From an uncultured Oscillospiraceae bacterium (GTDB taxonomy: Bacteria > Bacillota > Clostridia > Oscillospirales > Oscillospiraceae), in the NCBI GenBank assembly GCA_934636045.1, contig CAKTZP010000128.1, positions 1 through 5,853 of the forward strand: a DNA stretch of 5,853 nucleotides, in the 5' to 3' direction. Under the pieces are notes generated by a model, which saw nothing but the letters and a program-made list of their open reading frames with translations, was not told the DNA's origin and made no database searches. Made by a program: the position numbers and the translations under genes. Positions within the stretch are counted from its first letter, which is position 1. The number at the start of each line of letters is the position of its first letter. Positions 1 to 5,673 of this stretch are shown piece by piece.

Positions 1-965
1 ATCTTCGCCTCGGAAACGCTGCGCGCATAAAGGCTCATGAGGACGTTTTCCTCGTCAATGCCTGTTAAAGTGGCAACCGCGTCCATCTTTGCGATGCCTT
101 CTTCGGCCAGCAGCTTTTCGTTCGTTCCGTCGCCGTGGATAATGGTCGCGTCCGGCAGCCGCTCCGAAAGGTCGTCGCAAACCGCGCGATTCGACTCGAT
201 AATCTTCACATTTGCACCGAAATCCAGCATTTGACGCGCCAAATAATAGCTGATTCGGCCGCCGCCGATGATCATGACGCGCTTGACCGGGTTCGTCTCC
301 ACGCCGATCTTGTGGAAGAATTTATACGCCGTCTTCGGCTTGGCAACAAAGCTGATGCGGTCGTCCGCGTGCAGCGTGAACGAGCCGGAGGGAATGAACA
401 CGTCGTGCGCGCCGCGCTCAACAACGCAGATCAGCACGCCGGCCTGCAGCTTGCCCATCTCGGAAAGCTGCATTCCGTCCAGGGGGGAGCCGTTCGGGAT
501 GCGGAATTTGTGCAGCTCTACGCGTCCTTTCGAGAAGGTGTCGATCTTGATGGCCGCCGGCGCACGCAGGATGCGCGCGATCTCCGACGCGCTGGCCAGC
601 TCCGGATTGAGCGCCATGCTCAGGCCGAGGTCATCCTTGACCATGCGGATGCCGGCCGAATACTCCGGATTGCGCACGCGCGCAATGGTATTGCCGACGC
701 CCAGCTTTTTGGCGATCAGGCAGGCCAGCAGGTTCTGCTCGTCTGTTGACATGACAGCGATCGCGAGGTCGGCATTCGGGACGCCCGCCTCGAGCTGCGT
801 CTCAATGGTAATGCCGTTGCCCTCGACGGTCATAACGTCCAGGGTGGACACCGGCTCCAGCGTTGCCGCCGCCCGGTCGACCACGGTGATCTGGTGCCCC
901 TCCCGCGCAAGCTGATCGGCTAAGGTCACGCCGATTTTTCCCGCGCCAATGACCACAATTTTCAT
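1..965 (-). CDS. trkA: Trk-type K+ uptake regulatory subunit TrkA (3' end outside window)
   Basis: TrkA is the cytoplasmic, nucleotide-binding subunit that gates TrkH/TrkG-type potassium channels. The reading frame starts at ATG 965 and stays open to base 1, giving 321 codons; full TrkA is about 450 residues, so roughly the last 130 (most of the second RCK_N and the second RCK_C domain) are missing. The N-terminus MKIVVIGAGKIG is a Rossmann GxGxxG motif (G7, G9, G12), with acidic D30 ending strand 2, followed by a typical RCK_N segment containing STDEQNLLACLIAKKLG. A first TrkA_C-like domain lies near residues 140-220 (IPNGSPLDG). A second Rossmann domain starts near 229 with VMIIGGGRIS, where S239 replaces the last Gly. 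The two-RCK arrangement is that of full-length TrkA rather than single-RCK KtrA. A purine-rich GGGGGG lies 8 nt before the start, and the gene has its own upstream promoter. TrkH is not in the window and would be expected beyond base 1, or elsewhere. Confidence 0.93.
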   Translation of the reverse strand, partial: MKIVVIGAGKIGVTLADQLAREGHQITVVDRAAATLEPVSTLDVMTVEGNGITIETQLEAGVPNADLAIAVMSTDEQNLLACLIAKKLGVGNTIARVRNPEYSAGIRMVKDDLGLSMALNPELASASEIARILRAPAAIKIDTFSKGRVELHKFRIPNGSPLDGMQLSEMGKLQAGVLICVVERGAHDVFIPSGSFTLHADDRISFVAKPKTAYKFFHKIGVETNPVKRVMIIGGGRISYYLARQMLDFGANVKIIESNRAVCDDLSERLPDATIIHGDGTNEKLLAEEGIAKMDAVATLTGIDEENVLMSLYARSVSEAK

Positions 966-973
966 GGAAGCTT

Positions 974-979
974 CCCCCC
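974..979 (-). promoter_or_regulatory. Ribosome binding site of trkA (atypical G-run)
   Basis: Minus-strand GGGGGG lies 8 nt before the ATG at 965. It can pair with the anti-Shine-Dalgarno sequence only by using G-U wobbles at two positions, so it is weaker than the AAGGAG of the neighbouring gene. No better purine run lies in front of another in-frame start nearby, which supports the chosen start. Confidence 0.5.
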
Positions 980-1050
980 ATCATTTCTCCCGGAGCCGCC
1001 CGCCCGTGCCGCCTGCTCAGCAAGGCAAAGCTCCCATTTTTCTGATACCA

Positions 1051-1079
1051 ACTATATCATATTCCCCCTCAAAAAGCAA
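1051..1079 (-). promoter_or_regulatory. Putative sigma-A promoter of trkA, extended -10
   Basis: On the minus strand, -35-like TTGCTT (complement of 1074-1079; 3 of 6 consensus bases) is followed after 17 bp by TATAGT (complement of 1051-1056; 5 of 6). A TG dinucleotide sits one base before the -10 (1058-1059), making an extended -10, which often compensates for a weak -35. Transcription would begin near 1044 and leave a leader of about 80 nt before the trkA start. It lies downstream of the terminator for the preceding gene, so trkA looks independently transcribed. Predicted from sequence only. Confidence 0.55.
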
Positions 1080-1098
1080 GCGCCTGCGCCATGCGCAG

Positions 1099-1129
1099 AA
1101 AAAGCGGGACACCGGCTTCGGTGTCCCGC
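1099..1129 (-). terminator. Intrinsic terminator after the surface nucleotidase gene
   Basis: Positions 1104-1114 and 1119-1129 form a perfect 11-bp GC-rich stem (arm GCGGGACACCG) with a 4-nt loop. On the minus strand the stem is followed directly by TTTTT (1103-1099). On the plus strand there is no T run after it, so it works only for leftward transcription. It sits about 60 nt after the stop codon at 1189-1191 and ahead of the trkA promoter. Confidence 0.88.
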
Positions 1130-1154
1130 GGGGGTGCCGATTGGGCGACGAAAC

Positions 1155-1182
1155 GCGGGCGGGAGCATCGGCTCCCGCCCGC
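1155..1182 (-). terminator. Strong 3' UTR hairpin directly after the stop codon
   Basis: Arms 1155-1166 and 1171-1182 form a perfect 12-bp stem, almost all G-C, around a 4-nt loop, 6 nt beyond the stop codon of the large gene. On the minus strand only a short T run follows (GTTTCG), so on its own it is a poor classical terminator. It may act as the first part of a double terminator with the hairpin at 1104-1129, or protect the 3' end of the mRNA from exonucleases. Confidence 0.65.
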
Positions 1183-1188
1183 TGGTGA

Positions 1189-4100
1189 TCATTTGGTGAG
1201 GGTAGTGAGGAAGACGCAGAGGATCTTGGCGGCTTGTGCGCGGGTGCAGTTGCCGTCCGGCACAAAGGTCGTCTTGGTCATGCCGTTGACGATGCCGTTG
1301 GCCTCGGCCCACGACACGGCGTCAACATACCAGTCGCCCTTCAGGTCGCTGAAGGTCTCGGTCTTCTTGGTTTCCGGCTTGCCGGCGTAGCGGTAGAGCA
1401 TGGTCACGAACTGTGCGCGGGTGACCTTGCCCTCCGGCTCGAAGGTCGTCTTGGTCATGCCGTTGACGACACCGGTCTTCTCGCCCCACTTGACGGCGTC
1501 GGCGTACCAGACGTCGGCCTTGACATCGGTGAAGCTGAGGGTGCCTTCGGTCTCGGGCTCTCCGGCGATGCGGTACAGCAGCGTGACAGCCTGTGCACGG
1601 GTCAGCTCGCCCTCCGGCTCAAAGGTCGTCTTGGTCATGCCCTTGATGACATCAGCCTCCGCCATTTCCATGACGTAGGAATAGTACCAGGCGTCGGACT
1701 TGACGTCGGTGAAGGGGTTCTCATACGGCTTGCCGCCGAGGTTCGTGCGCAGCTGCTCGATCTCGGCATCGGTCAGGCCGATTTCCTTCAGGTAGTCCGC
1801 CGCTTCGGCCTTGAGGTCGGCCTTGGTCAGGTCCTCCACGCCGAACGCGCTCTTGAGGCTCTTAACAATGTTGGAGTTCAGGATTGCGGTGTACTTTTCG
1901 GTGCCCTTTTCCACGCCGTAGTAGTTTTCATAGGTGGTCATGTAGTCCGCGCAGACCTCGTCATAGGTCGCGCCCATGAAGCACTCGAGCAGCGCCGAGA
2001 CAAAGCCCGCGCGGTCCTTGCCCTCGGTGCAGTGGACGAGGTACGGGCCCTCGTGCGTCGTCATATAGCGCAGGCCATCGGCAAGTCCCTTCTTGAACGA
2101 CGGCTCGGTAAAGTCGACGCCGAGGTTCAGGAAGACGACGTTCTGCTTGGCGTAGTAGCTGTCGGCATAGCCCTCGTAGGTCTTCGCCTTCTCTTCGTTG
2201 TCGGCGAGGTTCATAAAGGTCTTGATGCCGGCGGCCTTGGCGGCCTTGTCGGCGTAGGTGTTGCGGCCGAGCTCGGGGTTGATCGGGCTGGAGGAGCGAT
2301 AGAGGGTCTTTCTGCCCATGCCGGTGGTGGCAATCACGCGGAAGTTTGCAAACTGCGCGTCGGTCAGGCCGGCATAGTCCTCACGGTTGTTGGTGCGCTT
2401 GAGCTGATGGATGAGCCACTGCTCATAATAGCCGCCCTTTTCGCCCATTGCAATGCTGACGGTAAGCGGCATCGCCACGCCGTTTGCATAATACCATTCG
2501 TAGGTCTTGTCTTCATTGGTCTTCTTGGTGGCAAAGCCGTTCTTTTCGGCAAAGTTGCCCATGTTGATCGCAAGGGTCAGGTGGCCGCCGCTGTTGCGCA
2601 GCACAACGCTGCCTTGGTCAACGTCGGAGTAGTCGCTGCCGTAGGGCACGCTGAACTCCTTGCCGCCGATGGTGATCTTGAGGATGTCGCCGTATGCAAA
2701 GCCGGCCTTTTCCAGCTCCGCGCCGGGGACGGTCAGCTCCAGATTGCCGTATTTTGCAATCGACTGCACATAGCCGGTAATGCCGGAATGCTTCACCGTC
2801 AGCTCGTTGACAAAGTAGTTCACGCTCGCCTGATTCACCGTGGAAACGGTGTAGGGATCCTTGCCGTAGAAGCTGTAGGAATGTCCCTCGGCATAGGTGT
2901 TGATCGTCACGGAGTCCAGCGCGGCGGCAACGCCCGCAGAGACCTCCGGGTGAACCGCCACGTCATCGGTTGCCCAAATGACAAGCGCGTTGCCCTCATA
3001 CTTGTCCGCAGCCTTTTCCGCCAGCCCGTCGGAATACTTTTCCAGGTCTGCAAACCAGGCCTTGCTCAGCTCCTGCTTCTGGCCATAGATGGTCGTGTAG
3101 TTGGCAAAGCCGTTCTTTTCGGCCTCCGCCTTCATCTTGTCCCAGTTCTCCACGCCGCCGAACAGGAGCTTCAGATCGGCAGTATCCTCTGCCGGAGCGA
3201 CAAGCTCCATGGTGGCAAAGTCGTACTGGTCCTCCGCCGTCATCTCGAGGAGAATGCGGCCGCCCATGGAATAGCCGAAGCCGCCGACGCGGGTCTTGTC
3301 AATCGCGTAGTTGGTCGTTACATGCTTGATAACGTCCAGAACGTCCGCCTTCATGTTGGTCATGGTGTTGAGCTGGAAGCTTTCGGTGCTGTCGCCGCAG
3401 CCCGGGAAGTCCATCGTCACAACGGCGATGCCCTTTCTGGACAGGTTCGCGGAAATCGTGTCATAGCCGCCCCACTCGTTGTGGTTGCCGCCATGGCCGT
3501 GCAGCATAACGACCAGCGGATAGGAGCCGTCCTTGTCGTACTGGCTCGGGAGGGTAACAAAGGCATGGATCTCGCCGCCCGTGCGCGCGGTGGAGGGCAC
3601 CGTAACGTCGTTCATGATGGGCGTGTTGTTGAGGGTGATGCGGCCCTTGGGCTTGCCGTAGTCGGCTTCCTTGATCACGCCGCCGAGCTTTTCGGTGATG
3701 TAGTCGATCACGACGGAATCGAGCGTATAGCCGGTGTCAAATTGGGAGGTTGCCGCGGCGAAGGCGTAGTAGGTGTCGCCGCCGCCTGCGAGGAAGTCGT
3801 TGGTGATCACGGCGTACTTTGCGGTCTTGTCGAACGGCTTGCCGTTGATCTCGTCGATGGTCACACGGTTGATGGTCTTCGGGCCATAGTAGGTCGAGCC
3901 GGGATAGACTTCTTCATTCTTATCGTAGGTCTTCGCTGTGGCAATGGTAATGTTCATGCCCGCGATCTGCGGGAAGCCGCCGATGGAGGTCGGCGTGCAG
4001 TAGGTGGAGGCCTCAAGTGCCTCGAGCAGCTCCGCGCCGGTCACGTAGACGACCGCGACGGTGTTGCCGAAGGGCAGAACGGTGAAGATATCCTTCTTGG

Positions 4101-5262
4101 TAACGTCGCCCTTCTTGACCGCGGCGCGAATGCCGCCGCCGTTGGTGATGGCAACGATGTGGTCTGCGTCAACCTCGGTGATGGAGCCGGGGTTCTTTTC
4201 GGTCAGGTACCAGACCATCGCGTCGGTGATCAGGTCGCCGTTGTTGGTTTCCTCGGTGCGGTTGCCCGGGTCTCTCGCGCCGTTCAGCTCGACCTCGGAG
4301 GTCGCGAACTTCACGCCGTATTCCTTTTCGATATCGTCGAGGATCTTCTGCGCTGCAGCCAGAACGGTCTTGTCCTGCTCGTTGAAGCCGCCCTCGCCGG
4401 TCTTTACCAGATAGTTGCTTTCGATCTTCTTGGTGGCGTTGTCGATAACGATGACGCCGATGTTGGCAAACTTCGTGCCGGTGGACTGGATGGGCTCCTC
4501 CTTCGTGCCCTTTTCCATCACGGTGTGGGAGTGGCCGTCGATGATAAAGTCGATGCCGGTGACCTTGGAATACAGGTCATAGGAGCGATAGGGCTCGGAG
4601 GAATCGTCAACGCCGAGGTGCGCCAGGCAGACCACTACGTCCGCGCCCGCCGCCTTCAGCGCCGTAACCTGTACCTGTGCGTTCTCCCAAATGGTGGGCG
4701 TGGTGTCCTTGGTCAGGAAGGTCAGGCCCTTAATGAGCGCGGGGTTGGCCTTGGTCTGAGTCTCGGGCGTCTCAAGGCCGAAGAAGCCGATCTTGACGCC
4801 GCCCTTTTCAATGATGGTGTTCGCCTCAAAGATGGGCTTGCCCTCTGCGTTGAGAACGTCGGAGCAAACGACCTTGAACTTGGCCTTCTTCATGTTCTCC
4901 TGCAGCTGCGCATAGCCGTAGTCAAACTCGTGGTTGCCGAGGGTGGCCACATCGTAGCCTGCGGCGTTCATCATCTCGATGGCCGTTGCACCCTTGGAGA
5001 GGGAAACGGAGGTCTCGCCTTGGCTGTAGTCGCCGGCGTCGGCCAGAATAACGTCCGCGCCGGCCTTGGTTAGCTTTTCCTTCAATGCTGCCATGTAGGC
5101 ATAGCCTGTGATTGCGCCGTGGACGTCATTCGAGTGAAGAATGACGGTTTTTCCGCTGCCGATCTTGTCGATATCGCCGCCCGCCGCAAAAGCTGTCGGG
5201 AGCAGGGCAAATATCATGCAGAGCACCAGCAGGAGGGACAAAATGCGTGAAAATTTCTTCAT
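1189..5262 (-). CDS. Cell-wall-anchored fusion enzyme: 5'-nucleotidase, alpha/beta hydrolase, tyrosine-phosphatase-like domain, three SLH repeats
   Basis: This is a 1357-residue exported protein. Residues 1-26 or 27 are a Sec signal peptide (cleavage near AFA-A). Residues 38-275 are a calcineurin-like metallophosphatase with the full metal set: D46-x-H48, D78, GNHE (N110, H111), H215 and GHSH (H244, H246). Residues about 320-530 are the 5'-nucleotidase C-terminal domain (NGGGIR 374-379, PFGN 397-400, GGGDTYY 493-499). Residues about 551-820 are an alpha/beta hydrolase with HGHGG (588-592), nucleophile S665 in GYSMGG, acid D766 or D767, and H794. Residues about 827-940 are beta-rich (see findings). 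Residues about 960-1175 are an atypical tyrosine/dual-specificity phosphatase with loop HCTEGKDR (C1078, R1084). Residues 1184-1352 are three SLH repeats, which bind cell-wall polymers. The ATG is fixed by AAGGAGA 6 nt upstream and by the signal peptide. The gene appears monocistronic. The domain families are clear; the natural substrates are not. YfkN of Bacillus is also a fused surface nucleotidase but of different make-up. Confidence 0.95.
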   Translation of the reverse strand: MKKFSRILSLLLVLCMIFALLPTAFAAGGDIDKIGSGKTVILHSNDVHGAITGYAYMAALKEKLTKAGADVILADAGDYSQGETSVSLSKGATAIEMMNAAGYDVATLGNHEFDYGYAQLQENMKKAKFKVVCSDVLNAEGKPIFEANTIIEKGGVKIGFFGLETPETQTKANPALIKGLTFLTKDTTPTIWENAQVQVTALKAAGADVVVCLAHLGVDDSSEPYRSYDLYSKVTGIDFIIDGHSHTVMEKGTKEEPIQSTGTKFANIGVIVIDNATKKIESNYLVKTGEGGFNEQDKTVLAAAQKILDDIEKEYGVKFATSEVELNGARDPGNRTEETNNGDLITDAMVWYLTEKNPGSITEVDADHIVAITNGGGIRAAVKKGDVTKKDIFTVLPFGNTVAVVYVTGAELLEALEASTYCTPTSIGGFPQIAGMNITIATAKTYDKNEEVYPGSTYYGPKTINRVTIDEINGKPFDKTAKYAVITNDFLAGGGDTYYAFAAATSQFDTGYTLDSVVIDYITEKLGGVIKEADYGKPKGRITLNNTPIMNDVTVPSTARTGGEIHAFVTLPSQYDKDGSYPLVVMLHGHGGNHNEWGGYDTISANLSRKGIAVVTMDFPGCGDSTESFQLNTMTNMKADVLDVIKHVTTNYAIDKTRVGGFGYSMGGRILLEMTAEDQYDFATMELVAPAEDTADLKLLFGGVENWDKMKAEAEKNGFANYTTIYGQKQELSKAWFADLEKYSDGLAEKAADKYEGNALVIWATDDVAVHPEVSAGVAAALDSVTINTYAEGHSYSFYGKDPYTVSTVNQASVNYFVNELTVKHSGITGYVQSIAKYGNLELTVPGAELEKAGFAYGDILKITIGGKEFSVPYGSDYSDVDQGSVVLRNSGGHLTLAINMGNFAEKNGFATKKTNEDKTYEWYYANGVAMPLTVSIAMGEKGGYYEQWLIHQLKRTNNREDYAGLTDAQFANFRVIATTGMGRKTLYRSSSPINPELGRNTYADKAAKAAGIKTFMNLADNEEKAKTYEGYADSYYAKQNVVFLNLGVDFTEPSFKKGLADGLRYMTTHEGPYLVHCTEGKDRAGFVSALLECFMGATYDEVCADYMTTYENYYGVEKGTEKYTAILNSNIVKSLKSAFGVEDLTKADLKAEAADYLKEIGLTDAEIEQLRTNLGGKPYENPFTDVKSDAWYYSYVMEMAEADVIKGMTKTTFEPEGELTRAQAVTLLYRIAGEPETEGTLSFTDVKADVWYADAVKWGEKTGVVNGMTKTTFEPEGKVTRAQFVTMLYRYAGKPETKKTETFSDLKGDWYVDAVSWAEANGIVNGMTKTTFVPDGNCTRAQAAKILCVFLTTLTK
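1207..1713 (-). repeat. Three tandem SLH-encoding repeats
   Basis: SLH units are encoded at about 1713-1561, 1533-1381 and 1353-1207 (residues 1184-1234, 1244-1294 and 1304-1352). Each begins with F(T/S)D(V/L), contains GMTKTTF and ends around TRAQ, a variant of the conserved ITRAE-type motif. The DNA is also repeated: the 20-mer AAGGTCGTCTTGGTCATGCC (plus strand) occurs exactly at 1265-1284, 1442-1461 and 1622-1641, with spacings of 177 and 180 bp matching 59 and 60 residues. Three SLH units are the usual complement for non-covalent binding to secondary cell-wall polysaccharide. Confidence 0.9.
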
Positions 5263-5268
5263 GTTGAC

Positions 5269-5275
5269 TCTCCTT
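5269..5275 (-). promoter_or_regulatory. Ribosome binding site of the surface nucleotidase gene
   Basis: Minus-strand AAGGAGA ends 6 nt before the ATG at 5262. It is near consensus and well spaced, and it settles the start directly ahead of the signal peptide. Confidence 0.9.
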
Positions 5276-5290
5276 CAAATGTATTTCGCA

Positions 5291-5306
5291 AAGGCGAACG
5301 CGCCTT
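5291..5306 (-). promoter_or_regulatory. Short hairpin in the 5' leader
   Basis: AAGGCG (5306-5301) and CGCCTT (5296-5291) form a perfect 6-bp stem with the loop CGTT in the predicted mRNA leader, between the likely transcription start near 5312 and the ribosome binding site at 5275. It leaves the binding site exposed, so a role in mRNA stability, or as a dyad operator just downstream of the promoter, is more likely than direct blocking of translation. No known riboswitch is recognised in this roughly 50-nt leader. Confidence 0.4.
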
Positions 5307-5318
5307 AACGCATCTTTA

Positions 5319-5347
5319 ATTATAGCATTCCATCCAAAAAATGTCCA
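5319..5347 (-). promoter_or_regulatory. Sigma-A promoter of the surface nucleotidase gene
   Basis: On the minus strand TGGACA (complement of 5342-5347; 5 of 6 to the -35 consensus) is separated by exactly 17 bp from a perfect TATAAT (complement of 5319-5324), and TGC immediately before TATAAT gives an extended -10. Transcription would start near 5312, about 50 nt before the ATG. The DNA upstream (5348-5380) is AT-rich. It holds the small inverted repeat CAAAA-6-TTTTG at 5350-5365, next to the -35, which could be an UP-like element or an operator. The rest of the gap up to 5521 shows no gene. Confidence 0.8.
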
Positions 5348-5521
5348 GACAAAATTGTAGTTTTGTGGATTTTGCCAAAAACCGACGGGATTCTTTGTCG
5401 GATTCCACAACACTGCAAAAACCGTCCTGCAATATGTATAAAAAGAAAACAATTCCCCCCAAAATACGGGAAATTTCCCTCGCCGCTCCGTTCTCTCCGA
5501 TTCGCCGCAAAGCATAAAAAG

Positions 5522-5556
5522 GCAAAGAAAAAGCTCCACCCTTTCGGATGGAGCTT
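5522..5556 (-). terminator. Intrinsic terminator of the rRNA operon
   Basis: Arms 5556-5546 and 5541-5531 form an 11-bp stem (AAGCTCCATCC with GGGTGGAGCTT, one G-U pair) capped by a GAAA tetraloop. On the minus strand it runs into TTTTTCTTT, the last two bases of the stem merging with the T run. It starts 2 nt after the 3' end of the 5S rRNA, the expected place for the terminator of an rRNA operon. Confidence 0.93.
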
Positions 5557-5558
5557 AT

Positions 5559-5673
5559 GTTGGCGTTACCTATTTTCACAGCCAGTCGCCCGGCAACTAT
5601 CGTCGGCGCAGATGAGCTTAACTTCTGTGTTCGGGATGGGAACAGGTGGACCCTCATCGCAATCAACACCAAC
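5559..5673 (-). rRNA. rrf: 5S ribosomal RNA
   Basis: The minus strand carries the strongly conserved 5S core CCCGAACACAGAAGTTAAGC, then GCGCCGA and the loop E/helix IV-V region ending in GGTAACGCCAAC. The two ends pair perfectly as helix I: GTTGGTGT at 5673-5666 with ACGCCAAC at 5566-5559, eight pairs with one U-G. The length between these ends is 115 nt, close to the usual 117 or so; the mature ends may differ by one or two bases. It is followed 2 nt later by a terminator, so it is the last gene of its operon. The core resembles clostridial 5S genes. Confidence 0.95.

Noticed and set aside
135..915. Plus-strand open frames opposite trkA
   Set aside because: They overlap a clear TrkA frame on the minus strand and have no recognisable product; they are GC-driven shadows.
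1071..1098. Third hairpin (CTGCGC-CAT-GCGCAG) followed by a T run as another terminator
   Set aside because: The stem is only 6 bp and its T run (1075-1071) is separated from the stem by 8 nt and interrupted; it also overlaps the trkA -35 region. Probably chance.
1234..5073. Very long plus-strand open frame as a real gene
   Set aside because: It is the exact antisense register of a protein with clear domains and catalytic motifs. Its translation is low-complexity, rich in G, A, V, L and R, with no recognisable domain.
5216..5221. Possible lipoprotein cysteine (Cys15) in the signal peptide
   Set aside because: The residues before it are L-V-L, so position -1 is Leu rather than Gly, Ala or Ser, and the Cys is in the middle of the hydrophobic stretch. 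The AFA-A site fits ordinary signal peptidase I.
5376..5401. CCGAC...GTCGG with following TTTTT as a second rRNA terminator
   Set aside because: The stem is only 5 bp with a 10-nt loop, and the strong terminator at 5531-5556 comes first. It could add slight backup but is not supportable as a feature.
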